In this document: one piece after another, positions 27,032 through 35,496 of the stretch
Position numbering within the stretch: the stretch's first letter is position 1
Layout of the letters: each line of letters begins with the position of its first letter
Assembly (NCBI RefSeq): GCF_003573545.1
Contig: NZ_QWET01000009.1
Location: 124,001-188,000, forward strand
From: Mariniphaga sediminis
GTDB lineage: Bacteria > Bacteroidota > Bacteroidia > Bacteroidales > Prolixibacteraceae
Direction of reading: 5' to 3'
DNA length: 64,000 bases
Program-made: the position numbers and the translations under genes
Notes under the pieces: model-generated
Databases searched by the model: none
Told to the model about the DNA's origin: nothing
The model's input: the letters and a program-made list of their open reading frames with translations, nothing else

Positions 27032-28033
27032 ATGGACAACAGGATTACATACCAGCAAGACACAACAAAGGGCGCAAATCCTTTGGAGAATCTGCCTATT
27101 TTACCCCAAACCGGAAAATTGAATATTGAACGTTCGCAAACCATCCCGATTATGCCAATCGCCCCCCGCGACACGACGGAACAAAAAACGGATACCGTTG
27201 AGGCCTCATCGCGGCCTGCTCCCCCAACAAGGGAACAGTTGCGTTACTGGTGGTGGCAGCGTGAGAAAAAACTTTTGGTGGGGGATTCGCGGTATATGTT
27301 GCCACGAGGTGAAATTGAACTTGCTTCATCATTAAAAATGGAAAACCAGGGATTCCGGTTGCCTGTACGGCGAATAAACCGTGAAAATTACGACTGGCTC
27401 ACTCTTTTACTCATGGTGGTGTTGGTTCTACTGGCATTGGTACGAACTGCCTGGGACAAATACATGGGGAGTTTGTTTCACTCTACGGTAAACTATTCCA
27501 CTTCTTCCCGCATATTTCAGGAAAAAAACTCTTCCGTTTTGCAGGGGGCATTCTGGCTCGACGTTCTATTTTACCTGGTTTTTTCGGTTTTTGTTTTTCA
27601 ATTGCTGGATTATTTCAGAATTGATCTTCCCTGGAAAAAAAATTACCAGTATTTATTCAGTCTGGCATTGGTACTGGTTTATTTTTCTGCGAAAAAAATG
27701 GTCTACAGGCTCATGGGAATTTTGATTGAAAAAAAGAGTGAAACGGGAGAATTCTTGTTCAATATGGATAATTTTAACCGCGTAACAGGTTTAGTCCTTT
27801 TTCCCGTGGTTACTGTTATTGCGTTCTATCCCTTCTCTTCTGTTTTATTACCCATAGCCATTGGATTATTTGTGTTTATCTCCTTTTATCTTTTATTGCT
27901 TTCAAGGGGGTTCATAATTTTATTAAAGAAACAATTTTCAATATTTTATCTGTTTTTATACTTTTGTACCCTTGAATTCTTACCCTTGGTTTTACTTTAC
28001 AAGATTTTGGTGGTACAAGTGAGTGGGTATTAG
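27032..28033 (+). CDS. DUF4271 membrane protein
   Basis: A 333-residue protein from the ATG at 27032; upstream codons in the same frame lie before the promoter box. The first 120 residues are polar and proline-rich, followed by six or more TM helices (WLTLLLMVVLVLLALVRTAW, FWLDVLFYLVFSVFVFQLLD, and others). This layout and its position directly before hemD are typical of the DUF4271 family of Bacteroidota. Function unknown. The stop overlaps the GTG start of hemD by 11 bp. Confidence 0.85.
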   Translation: MDNRITYQQDTTKGANPLENLPILPQTGKLNIERSQTIPIMPIAPRDTTEQKTDTVEASSRPAPPTREQLRYWWWQREKKLLVGDSRYMLPRGEIELASSLKMENQGFRLPVRRINRENYDWLTLLLMVVLVLLALVRTAWDKYMGSLFHSTVNYSTSSRIFQEKNSSVLQGAFWLDVLFYLVFSVFVFQLLDYFRIDLPWKKNYQYLFSLALVLVYFSAKKMVYRLMGILIEKKSETGEFLFNMDNFNRVTGLVLFPVVTVIAFYPFSSVLLPIAIGLFVFISFYLLLLSRGFIILLKKQFSIFYLFLYFCTLEFLPLVLLYKILVVQVSGY

Positions 28034-28805
28034 TTTAAACTTAAAGAAGCGAATTTTGAAAATCAAGAGTATCCTAGTTTCACAACCAGAGCCAGCGACG
28101 GCAAAATCACCTTACTTTGACCTGGCCGAGAAAAACAATGTGAAAATTGACTTCCGGCCATTCATTCAGGTTGAAGGTATTACAGCAAAAGAATTCCGTC
28201 AAACACGGATTCACATTCTGGATCATTCAGCTGTTATTTTTACCAGCCGGACTGCAGTCGATCATTTTTTCCGGGTCAGTCAGGATCTGCGGCTCACCAT
28301 TCCCGATTCCATGAAATATTTCTGCATTTCTGAAGCTACAGCTTATTACCTGCAGAAATACATTGTTTACCGTAAACGTAAAATTTTCTATGGTGACGGG
28401 AAGTTCTCCGATTTAATCAATATCATGAAAAAGCACAAAGACGACAAGTTTTTGGTGCCGCTTTCAGACATCCACAAACAGGAAATTCCGGAGTTGCTCG
28501 ACAAAGGCAAGTTTAATTACACCAAAGCCATTTTGTATCGTACGGTAAGCAGCGATTTATCTGATTTGCGGGATGTAAATTACGACATCCTTGTATTTTT
28601 CAGTCCTTCAGGAATCAAATCGTTGTTCCAAAACTTTCCGGATTTTAGCCAAAATGACACGAGGATTGCCTGTTTTGGCCCCACAACAGCCCAGGCTGTG
28701 CATGAAGCCGGGTTGCGCCTAGACATTGAAGCTCCTACTCCCAAGGCCCCTTCAATGACTATGGCCCTGGAGCAATACATTAAAGATGTGAATAAAAACA
28801 CCTAA
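28023..28805 (+). CDS. hemD: Uroporphyrinogen-III synthase
   Basis: A 260-residue HemD-family protein that would cyclise and invert ring D of hydroxymethylbilane in haem synthesis. The characteristic Bacteroidota N-terminus is seen (ILVSQPEPATAKSPYFDLAE), then IFTSRTAVDHFF, FFSPSGIKSLF and IACFGPTTAQAVHEAGLRLD. The start is not an ATG: GTG at 28023 overlaps the previous gene, and TTG at 28056 (249 residues) is also possible because conserved residues begin just after it. Translation is probably coupled to DUF4271. No other haem genes are adjacent. Confidence 0.87.
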   Translation: MGISLNLKKRILKIKSILVSQPEPATAKSPYFDLAEKNNVKIDFRPFIQVEGITAKEFRQTRIHILDHSAVIFTSRTAVDHFFRVSQDLRLTIPDSMKYFCISEATAYYLQKYIVYRKRKIFYGDGKFSDLINIMKKHKDDKFLVPLSDIHKQEIPELLDKGKFNYTKAILYRTVSSDLSDLRDVNYDILVFFSPSGIKSLFQNFPDFSQNDTRIACFGPTTAQAVHEAGLRLDIEAPTPKAPSMTMALEQYIKDVNKNT

Positions 28806-28818
28806 GAAGAAAAATATG

Positions 28819-28826
28819 TAACTTTG
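28819..28826 (+). promoter_or_regulatory. -7 promoter box for rnpA
   Basis: TAACTTTG matches TAnnTTTG. Transcription would begin near 28831, inside the hairpin that ends the hemD transcript, 36 bp before rnpA. Confidence 0.5.
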
Positions 28827-28828
28827 AG

Positions 28829-28858
28829 AGGCTGTCCGTTTTGTGGATGGCCTTTTTT
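28829..28858 (+). terminator. Rho-independent terminator after hemD
   Basis: AGGCTGTCC (28829-28837) pairs with GGATGGCCT (28845-28853), 9 bp including two G-T wobbles, followed by a T-run. It separates hemD from rnpA. Confidence 0.8.
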
Positions 28859-28866
28859 AATCTAAA

Positions 28867-29286
28867 ATGGAAAAAACGCTGCCAACGTTTGATATACAAA
28901 ATCGCAGGTTCACTTTAAAAAAAGAAGAACGGCTTCGCAGTAAAATAATAATTAATAAACTCTTTTCAGAAGGTGAATCGTTTTTATCTTACCCGCTGAA
29001 AATTGTTTATTTAAACACAAAACTGCCTGTTAAAAATAAAGTACAGGTTGGTTTTTCGGTTAGTAAAAAAAGTTTTAAAAATGCGGTTAAGCGAAACCTT
29101 TTAAAACGCAGGATGAAAGAAGCTTACAGATTAAACAAACACACTCTGCTTGAAACCGGAGCAGACACTCAATGGGCAATTTTTATTATTTTTATCGGGA
29201 AAGAAATTCTGGATTATAAATCCATCGAACAATCTATGAAAAAAGCATTATTAAGATGTACAAAAATCACTCTGACGGAGAAATAA
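28867..29286 (+). CDS. rnpA: Ribonuclease P protein component
   Basis: A 139-residue basic protein. The family features are present: an FTLKKEERLRSK start, VQVGFSVSKKSFKNAV, and the RNR-type motif KRNLLKRRMKEAYR, then the C-terminal IFIGKEILDYKSIEQSMKKA. It is the protein cofactor of RNase P, which trims the 5' leader of tRNA precursors. The last 31 bp overlap the aldehyde dehydrogenase frame. In many bacteria yidD follows rnpA; no yidD is seen here. Confidence 0.93.
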   Translation: MEKTLPTFDIQNRRFTLKKEERLRSKIIINKLFSEGESFLSYPLKIVYLNTKLPVKNKVQVGFSVSKKSFKNAVKRNLLKRRMKEAYRLNKHTLLETGADTQWAIFIIFIGKEILDYKSIEQSMKKALLRCTKITLTEK

Positions 29287-30656
29287 AACACCTAAACCAG
29301 ATCATTCAAAAACAAGATTTATTCTTTCGCTCACATGCCACATTGGAAGTTGAATTCCGCATTAAAAAACTAAAGGAATTAAAAACAGCCATAAAAAGAA
29401 ACGAAGCAGAACTAATAGCTGCTTTTAAAAAAGATCTGGGCAAAGGCGGGTTTGAAGCTTTATCTTCGGAAGTTGGATTGGTACAGTACGAACTTTCACA
29501 GCATATAAAAAATCTGAGAAAATGGGTAAAGCCTCAACGTGCAAGAACGCCTTTGCATGCCTTTCCCTCCAAAAGCTATATCCATAAGCAGCCTCATGGG
29601 AAGGTTTTAATTATCAGTCCATTCAATTATCCTTTTATGCTGACAATGGCTCCCCTGGCCGGGGCTGTTTCCGCCGGGAATGTGGCTGTGTTAAAACCAT
29701 CGGAATCCACAGCACAGGTAGCTAATACCATCGAAAAAATAATAAAAGAGGTATTTGACGATGAATACGTAGCCGTTATACAGGGCGGCGCGGAAGTAAG
29801 CAGTGAACTTCTTTCGTTTCGTTGGGATAAAATATTTTTTACCGGAAGTTCGAGGGTTGGAAAAATTGTTTTACAAGCCGCAGCAAAATACATCACACCG
29901 GTTGTACTCGAATTGGGTGGAAAAAACCCGGTTATTGTTGACCATGACGCAAATCTTAACGTTGCGGCCAAAAGAATTGTTTGGGGAAAACTGTTTAACG
30001 GAGGCCAGTCGTGTGTAGCGCCAGATTATTTGTTTGTTCACGAATCGGTTAAAGAGCAGTTTCTGAAATTACTGGTAAAGTCAATCGAAAATATGTATTC
30101 CAGCTTTCCGCAAAAGAACGGCGATTTTACAAGACTTGTTCATCCGCAGGCGGTTAACCGGCTATCTGAATTACTGAAAGATTCGGAGGTTTATTACGGG
30201 GGTGAATTTGATGCGAAAACCAACTATTTCTCTCCTACCATTTTAACCGGTGTTACGGGTGATTCTGCCGCAATGAAAGATGAAATATTTGGCCCGGTTT
30301 TGCCTGTGCTAAGTTTTCGGGATATGGACGAAGTTTTTTCACACATAAAAATGGGAGAAAAATCGCTGGCAGCATACTATTTTTCAGAAGACCGTAAAAA
30401 ACAAAAAGAATTTCTAAAAAAAACAACCTCTGGCGATGCGATGATAAACGATGTGGTTATTCATTTCTCCAACTTGTCTTTGCCATTTGGTGGCGTTGGC
30501 TATAGCGGGATGGGCTCTTATCATGGCAAACGCAGTTTCGAAGTTTTTTCCCACGAGCGTTCTGTCATGCATACATCCACTAAATTTGATTTACCATTAC
30601 GTTACCCTCCTTACAAAAGTTGGGTTTTAAATTTGATGAAATTTTTATTTCGCTAA
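29256..30656 (+). CDS. NAD(P)-dependent aldehyde dehydrogenase
   Basis: A 466-residue aldehyde dehydrogenase of the class 3-like, short form that acts on fatty or aromatic aldehydes. Catalytic residues are in place: Asn124 (SPFNYPF), Lys147 (LKPSE), Glu219 (LELGGK), Cys253 (GGQSCVAPDY), and the EIFGPVLPV motif near 340. A hydrophobic C-terminus (YPPYKSWVLNLMKFLFR) resembles the membrane tail of fatty aldehyde dehydrogenases. The ATG at 29256 overlaps rnpA by 31 bp; no closer start fits the conserved N-terminal helix better. It oxidises aldehydes to acids with NAD(P). Confidence 0.92.
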   Translation: MYKNHSDGEIKHLNQIIQKQDLFFRSHATLEVEFRIKKLKELKTAIKRNEAELIAAFKKDLGKGGFEALSSEVGLVQYELSQHIKNLRKWVKPQRARTPLHAFPSKSYIHKQPHGKVLIISPFNYPFMLTMAPLAGAVSAGNVAVLKPSESTAQVANTIEKIIKEVFDDEYVAVIQGGAEVSSELLSFRWDKIFFTGSSRVGKIVLQAAAKYITPVVLELGGKNPVIVDHDANLNVAAKRIVWGKLFNGGQSCVAPDYLFVHESVKEQFLKLLVKSIENMYSSFPQKNGDFTRLVHPQAVNRLSELLKDSEVYYGGEFDAKTNYFSPTILTGVTGDSAAMKDEIFGPVLPVLSFRDMDEVFSHIKMGEKSLAAYYFSEDRKKQKEFLKKTTSGDAMINDVVIHFSNLSLPFGGVGYSGMGSYHGKRSFEVFSHERSVMHTSTKFDLPLRYPPYKSWVLNLMKFLFR

Positions 30657-30659
30657 TAC

Positions 30660-30686
30660 AAAAAAACCCGGGAAATACTCCCGGGT
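30660..30686 (-). terminator. Rho-independent terminator of the tyrA operon
   Basis: ACCCGGGA (30666-30673) and TCCCGGGT (30679-30686) form an 8-bp stem, 5-nt loop, followed on the minus strand by TTTTTT. It lies 25 bp after the DAHP synthase stop codon. The convergent aldehyde dehydrogenase gene ends just beyond. Confidence 0.85.
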
Positions 30687-30710
30687 CTGCCTGATATTCT
30701 AATACATAAA

Positions 30711-31802
30711 TTATTCTTTGTCCATAATTTCAGTTTGCATTCTGACCGAATCTTCATGAATGAGCTGAAAAAGAATTTTCACAAAAGTATCGTTCAAATC
30801 AAGCTTCTTTCCGAGATTTACCCTGTTTTCCATTAATTGACTCCAACGGTTAATTTGCAGGGCGGTTACATTGTTATCTTTTTTGTATTGCCCAATCTGT
30901 TTTACAATTTCAACCCGGGAAGCCAGCATCTCCAGCAACTCTGAGTCAATAACATCGATACGACTACGGAGCAACTCGAGCCGGTTGTCGAATTCAGGAT
31001 TGTTGGCTGTCGCGTGCCTGATAACCAGCCTGTCGAGCAGCTTCCCCAAATCAGCAGGAGTAAGTTGCTGGGCCGCATCACTCAGAGCGCACGAAGGATC
31101 AATATGTGATTCAATCATCAGACCTTCCATTCCCATGTCAAATGCCTTCTGTGAAATTTCAAAAAGATATTCACGCTTGCCTGCGATATGACTGGGATCA
31201 CAAATAATGGGAAGATTGGGTATTAACCGGCGCAGTTCAATCACCGTTTTCCAGTTGGGATAATTGCGGAAAACAGTATCCCTGAAAGGTGTGAACCCCC
31301 GGTGTATAGCCACAATATTTTTTATTCCTGCCTGGTAAATCCGCTCAACGGCACCCACCCAAAGCTGAATATCAGGATTGACAGGATTTTTTATCATTAC
31401 CACAGCATCACTTCCTTTAACCACATCGGCTATTTCCTGCACCACAAAAGGGCTGGCAGTAGAACGGGCGCCTATCCACAATACATCCAACCCTGCTTTC
31501 AGTGCCTCTTCAGTATGCTGTGCGTTTGCCACCTCAGTTCCCACCGGGAGCCCGGTTTCTTTTTTTACCAACTGTAACCATTTCAACCCAATGGAACCGA
31601 CGCCCTCGAATGACCCGGGCCGGGTTCGGGGTTTCCAAACACCTCCGCGGTAAACAAAAACACGTGGATCTTTAGCCAGCAGTTTAGCTGTTTCAAGTGT
31701 TTGCTCTTCCGTTTCGAGACTGCAGGGCCCCGAAATAAGCAACGGATTATTAATGTGAGGGAGCCATTCTTTTATGGGGTTAATTTCGAATTTTGTACTC
31801 AT
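30711..31802 (-). CDS. Bifunctional 3-deoxy-7-phosphoheptulonate synthase / chorismate mutase
   Basis: A 363-residue fusion. Residues 1-265 are a type I-beta DAHP synthase (LLISGPCSLE, FVYRGGVWKPRTRPGSF, GLPVGTEVANA, IVAIHRGFTPF, PIICDPSHIAGKRE), which condenses phosphoenolpyruvate and erythrose 4-phosphate at the entry of the shikimate pathway. Residues 270-355 are an AroQ-type chorismate mutase (ELLRSRIDVIDSELLEMLAS, then VEIVKQIGQYKK), which makes prephenate from chorismate; in such fusions it commonly serves as an allosteric sensor too. The ATG overlaps the tyrA stop by 4 bp. Together with TyrA it covers the first step and the branch to tyrosine, under control of the upstream attenuator. 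Confidence 0.94.
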   Translation of the reverse strand: MSTKFEINPIKEWLPHINNPLLISGPCSLETEEQTLETAKLLAKDPRVFVYRGGVWKPRTRPGSFEGVGSIGLKWLQLVKKETGLPVGTEVANAQHTEEALKAGLDVLWIGARSTASPFVVQEIADVVKGSDAVVMIKNPVNPDIQLWVGAVERIYQAGIKNIVAIHRGFTPFRDTVFRNYPNWKTVIELRRLIPNLPIICDPSHIAGKREYLFEISQKAFDMGMEGLMIESHIDPSCALSDAAQQLTPADLGKLLDRLVIRHATANNPEFDNRLELLRSRIDVIDSELLEMLASRVEIVKQIGQYKKDNNVTALQINRWSQLMENRVNLGKKLDLNDTFVKILFQLIHEDSVRMQTEIMDKE

Positions 31803-32701
31803 TGCTGTTTCGTGTAAAGTTTGACAATTTTTTCTTCGTTTTTTATAAAGTGCGGGTTCTCTCCTTCGAGAATGGTTCTGATTTTATTGGCATTTAGAAT
31901 CAGGTCTTGCAGCTTATCAAACTGATTGTTTTTAATACAATCGCGAAATTGCTGTAAATGCTGAATATAAACATCGAGAGAGTTAACCACGTAGTGAGAA
32001 TTTTGTTCAAAAATGGGTTTCCACATGGAGCATGAACTCTTTGCTAGTCGCACGGTAGAGCGAAAACCTCCGCTGGCTAAATCGAAAATGATACTGCGAT
32101 CTTCTTTGTCCTGAACCGCATTGGCAAGCGCAAATGCGGCCGCGTGGGGCAAATGTGAAACAAATGCAGTACTGTGGTCCTGTTCGTCAGAAGACATATA
32201 GGCGATGTCCATACCTAAAACCTGGAACATTTTTTCGACCAGGGCAAGATGCTGTGGTCCTGAATTTTCCTGATCACAGACAATGGCTATTTTCCCCTTA
32301 AACAAGCCCTCGATCGCTGCCGTCGGTCCCGAATTTTCAGTCCCCGACATAGGATGGGCCGCAATAAATTGGTTCCGGCGAGGATGACTTTTCACCAACT
32401 CAGTGATCACTTTTTTGGTAGATCCCATATCAGTCACCGTGGTTCCCCGATCGATTCCGTCAAGTACCGCAGGCAAAACTTCCAGTTCCTTATCTACCGG
32501 GATGGCAATAATAACCAGGTCGGAATTTTTTATTCCTTTCTCCAATGGTTCTACCCGATCAACCAACCCCAGTTTCAACGCTTCCTGAGCGTGTGACTTG
32601 TTGGCTTCAACACCGACGAATTCGGTAGCAAAGCGAGCCAGTCTCAAATCCTTGGCAAACGAACCGCCTATTAAACCAAGTCCAATAATTGTTATCTTCA
32701 T
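31799..32701 (-). CDS. tyrA: Prephenate dehydrogenase
   Basis: A 300-residue TyrA-family protein. NAD-binding GLGLIGGSFA is at residues 7-16, followed by VTDMGSTKKVI, FIAAHPMSGTENSGP and HAAAFALANAV. It oxidatively decarboxylates prephenate to 4-hydroxyphenylpyruvate, the tyrosine precursor. The start at 32699-32701 is 16 bp downstream of the U-run of the attenuator hairpin. It is the first structural gene of a two-gene operon with the DAHP synthase/chorismate mutase fusion, which it overlaps as ATGA. No ACT domain is visible, so feedback control may rest on the fusion partner and on attenuation. Confidence 0.93.
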   Translation of the reverse strand: MKITIIGLGLIGGSFAKDLRLARFATEFVGVEANKSHAQEALKLGLVDRVEPLEKGIKNSDLVIIAIPVDKELEVLPAVLDGIDRGTTVTDMGSTKKVITELVKSHPRRNQFIAAHPMSGTENSGPTAAIEGLFKGKIAIVCDQENSGPQHLALVEKMFQVLGMDIAYMSSDEQDHSTAFVSHLPHAAAFALANAVQDKEDRSIIFDLASGGFRSTVRLAKSSCSMWKPIFEQNSHYVVNSLDVYIQHLQQFRDCIKNNQFDKLQDLILNANKIRTILEGENPHFIKNEEKIVKLYTKQQ

Positions 32702-32716
32702 TTTTCAAACTGTTCT

Positions 32717-32754
32717 AAAAAACAAGAGGCCCCGGAAACTCCGGGACCTCTTGT
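32717..32754 (-). terminator. Attenuator hairpin in front of tyrA
   Basis: On the minus strand ACAAGAGGTCCCGGA (32754-32740) pairs with TCCGGGGCCTCTTGT (32736-32722): 15 continuous pairs with one G-U wobble and a 3-nt loop, followed by six U. It lies between the leader ORF and tyrA and can also end transcripts of the peptidase gene upstream. Its 5' half (32748-32730) is complementary to the leader codons at 32808-32790, which provides the alternative structure. Confidence 0.9.
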
Positions 32755-32780
32755 AAAATATTTTTAACTATAACAATACC

Positions 32781-32846
32781 CTACTGGTTGATCCCGATGC
32801 TTCCAGAACCAAAATAAAAATACCAGTAATAAGAAGTATTGTTCAT
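32781..32846 (-). CDS. Aromatic-rich leader peptide of the tyrA attenuator
   Basis: A 21-codon ORF (ATG at 32846-32844, TAG at 32783-32781). Codons 6-12 read YYWYFYF: four Tyr, one Trp and two Phe in succession. The rest is GSGSIGINQ. The ORF sits 80 nt before tyrA, after a promoter box at 32884-32877 and before a strong terminator. Codons from the end of Gly13 to Ile19 (TTCTGGAAGCATCGGGATC, 32808-32790) are complementary to the terminator's 5' half (32748-32730): 18 of 19 positions pair, counting G-U. A ribosome stalled on aromatic codons would leave this segment free to pair and prevent termination; a ribosome reaching the stop would cover it. Peptide function other than ribosome stalling is not expected. 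Confidence 0.88.
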   Translation of the reverse strand: MNNTSYYWYFYFGSGSIGINQ

Positions 32847-32876
32847 TATTGAATGCTTTTTTTTACAATTTGGAAG

Positions 32877-32884
32877 CAAAGATA
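32877..32884 (-). promoter_or_regulatory. -7 promoter box of the tyrA leader transcript
   Basis: Minus-strand TATCTTTG matches TAnnTTTG. Initiation near 32871 would give a 25-nt leader before the leader-peptide ATG. The box lies 10 bp after the stop of the upstream peptidase gene. The -33 region has no clear TTTG. Confidence 0.65.
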
Positions 32885-32894
32885 GCTTTTTATT

Positions 32895-35366
32895 TTAATT
32901 GTGAATTATTTTTTTTGTGAAAACCTGCCTTCCATTTTCCTTTACCACGAGAAAATAGATTCCACTCATCCCGTTTCCAATCTCGATTTCAGTAGTTACC
33001 GGTGCATCTACATAGTGAAGTAAAACCGATTGTATCTTTTGCCCATACATGTTAAAAACATCGAATTGTAATTCTTCAACCGGCTTCTCAGGTTCGGTCA
33101 GAACGCGGAACGATTTTGAAAAAGGATTAGGATAAACCAGTATGTTGCCTGGTGAAAGAACCGGTTGTGAAACTGATACCGGCGATTGAACCCGAAGGTT
33201 ATCGATCGCCCATCCCCAGCCATGTGCATACGGATCGGAATAAAGCCGGAAACGGATAATCACGGTATCTCCCACTGAAAAATTCCCGTTTTCGAGCATG
33301 TCTATTTCCCGGTTAATAAACCATTCGGGCGAACCTTTCGTGGTCGAATTTATCCCTGATATTGAATCATTATAGCTACTTTCCCAGGTAGTATACTCAC
33401 GGGAATCATAGCCGTCAGTCAGAGGCAGCCAGGTTTCTCCCTTGTCTTTACTTCCCTCTGCAATCACGTAGTCCCAAAATCCAAAATCGCCAAAAAAAGT
33501 GTCCTCATCACCGGGTTCAACCAATACAATCTCATCAAAAGTCATAGACGCATTCTCGTTCAGGATGATGGGGTACTTTAAAATGGTGGAAAAATTAAAC
33601 TCTTCGTTATCCTCTTCGGGACTTGGATAAGGGTGGGGGCTGTGGAGTGCACCGTTTTCAAAACCGTCAGCCGTAAAAACATCAAAATCAGTAAGAATAA
33701 AATCGGCTGTGGTATTGTCAAAATTGTTAATGTACCCTGCAATGGGAGCATACATTTTTTCCACCTTGAAAGAAAACTTACTTTCTACAGGAAGTATCCG
33801 TGTATTTTGGGCAACCGATGCATCGCGTGCTACCACATTGTAAGCAATTTCATCTCCATCATTCAAAAGGTTATTTTCAAATGGGAAAATGGCCGAATAA
33901 GTTGTTGCAGAGTCGTGAGCAAGGCCAAATGTGAGCTGCTCTGCTCCATTAACGGAGTATTCCACATACACCGTATCTACTCCCAGGTTATCATCAGCCT
34001 GCGCAGAAATACGCAGATTATTTCCTGTATCGAAAAAATAAGTAATGGGTTCGTGCCAGATGACAGGTTTTTCCGTATCAGGTCCAAAATTCAATGTAAA
34101 AAACTCAAGAGGTGCTTCCGACGGTTTGTTGAATACCCTGCTTTTTTCATCTTCTGCACTAATATAATACTGAACGGTTTCGGTTCCGGTAGGCGGAATC
34201 CATTGCACCTCAAAAAGCCCGGCTTCATTTACCAACAGGGGAAGAGAGTCGGGAGGGGTAGCAAACGAATCGGTCGACAACACAACAAAAAGCTGGGCGG
34301 TATCCAAAAGGTAGTCGCTGGTAATCTTTACCTCAAACGGAATCGTTTCCAACAGTTCCTTGTCTTTTGGAGGCGCAAAATCAATGTACATACTTTTCCA
34401 TCCCATATCAGCCATGATACCCATTGTTAACGGACCGGGGTCATGAATAGCTTCGCCCTTACCCATTGAGTGTGTCATCAATGAATTTATGGTACCTGAA
34501 GGGTAGGTGGCATCATTTAAATGATAAATACTTGAGCCGTTGTCCCATTCCGAAGGGGCAAAAAGCCGTGGCCTGTTTTCGTCATCAGCCAATACTACCG
34601 GACTGTTGGCATACAGCATATTGGAAACCAGTGCATCTTTTAATAAAGCAGAAGGATTGGCAAAAACAGACGTGTTAATGAGTTGATCCCCGTTAAGATT
34701 TTCAACCAGCCTATCGAACGAAGAAGCATCCCCCAAATCCAGCCAACTATATTCTCCCGACTGGTTTTCTACATAAAAGAAACCCGTGAAACCCAAACCA
34801 TGCCCTATTTCATGCAAAACCACTGTAACAAAATCATAACGCAACCTCGGTGTTTTCCCATCAATGCCAAAATACCAGATGATATCCTCATTAAAGTCAG
34901 CCACCATATCAGGCTGGTCCGGACCCGTTAACTCGGTCGCTGTTATTTTCTCTGCCAGTGCTACCGGATAATAAATATTCTTCCGGGGAGCACCCTCAAA
35001 ATCTTTCACAAAATCGGCGGGTGCGCAACTACCCAGAATATTTTGCCCTTGCGGCCGCCAGTTGGCCTGGATATAGATGGGAACCGGCGATTCTATCAAT
35101 CCTTCCCAAATACTCACAGCATGCTCAAAAGCCTTAATTGCCTCCGTAGGAAAGAGACTGTAATTAACTATAATGTCCGATTTCTTTTCAGCAGATTTGA
35201 GTAAATTCAAAACCCCGGCCGGCGGCGGAATAAAGACCTTTTCCGTTTTATCCGACGCATAGCAAACCGATGGTGGAGGCTTAAAACCTTGCTTCTGCCA
35301 CAGTTTTTGCCCTATGGCAGAAGCAACTACCAACGAAAAAATCAGTGTAATGAGTGTTTTTGACAT
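32895..35366 (-). CDS. T9SS-secreted zinc metallopeptidase-like protein
   Basis: An 823-residue secreted protein. After a signal peptide (residues 1-19) comes a peptidase-like domain with HEIGH at 185-189 (VVLHEIGHGLGF), a downstream SLMTHSM Met-turn-like segment and HDPGPLTMGIMADMGW. Beta-sandwich domains of about 350-650 follow (one with repeated IPPTGTETVQYYI-like strands), then a lectin/MAM-like segment, and a type A T9SS sorting domain (ILVYPNPFSKSFRV to KKIIHN). The protein should be exported and attached or released by the type IX system. The usual third zinc ligand of HExxHxxGxxH is absent (Gly at that position). It is a paralogue of the gene at 35667-38114. Confidence 0.85.
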   Translation of the reverse strand: MSKTLITLIFSLVVASAIGQKLWQKQGFKPPPSVCYASDKTEKVFIPPPAGVLNLLKSAEKKSDIIVNYSLFPTEAIKAFEHAVSIWEGLIESPVPIYIQANWRPQGQNILGSCAPADFVKDFEGAPRKNIYYPVALAEKITATELTGPDQPDMVADFNEDIIWYFGIDGKTPRLRYDFVTVVLHEIGHGLGFTGFFYVENQSGEYSWLDLGDASSFDRLVENLNGDQLINTSVFANPSALLKDALVSNMLYANSPVVLADDENRPRLFAPSEWDNGSSIYHLNDATYPSGTINSLMTHSMGKGEAIHDPGPLTMGIMADMGWKSMYIDFAPPKDKELLETIPFEVKITSDYLLDTAQLFVVLSTDSFATPPDSLPLLVNEAGLFEVQWIPPTGTETVQYYISAEDEKSRVFNKPSEAPLEFFTLNFGPDTEKPVIWHEPITYFFDTGNNLRISAQADDNLGVDTVYVEYSVNGAEQLTFGLAHDSATTYSAIFPFENNLLNDGDEIAYNVVARDASVAQNTRILPVESKFSFKVEKMYAPIAGYINNFDNTTADFILTDFDVFTADGFENGALHSPHPYPSPEEDNEEFNFSTILKYPIILNENASMTFDEIVLVEPGDEDTFFGDFGFWDYVIAEGSKDKGETWLPLTDGYDSREYTTWESSYNDSISGINSTTKGSPEWFINREIDMLENGNFSVGDTVIIRFRLYSDPYAHGWGWAIDNLRVQSPVSVSQPVLSPGNILVYPNPFSKSFRVLTEPEKPVEELQFDVFNMYGQKIQSVLLHYVDAPVTTEIEIGNGMSGIYFLVVKENGRQVFTKKIIHN

Positions 35367-35496
35367 GATTCTATATTTCTTTCAAACTATATACAAAAAT
35401 AACACTATAAAGGTTTGAAAGTAAATAGGATTTTAAAATCCATCATGCAATCAAAAGCCACTTTTCAATTTCTAAAAAAAAGGTGCTCCATTCAAA

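Noticed and set aside
33633-34430. A 265-codon plus-strand frame inside the first peptidase gene
   Set aside because: It is antisense to a well-supported gene, with a composition typical of a shadow frame and no domain.
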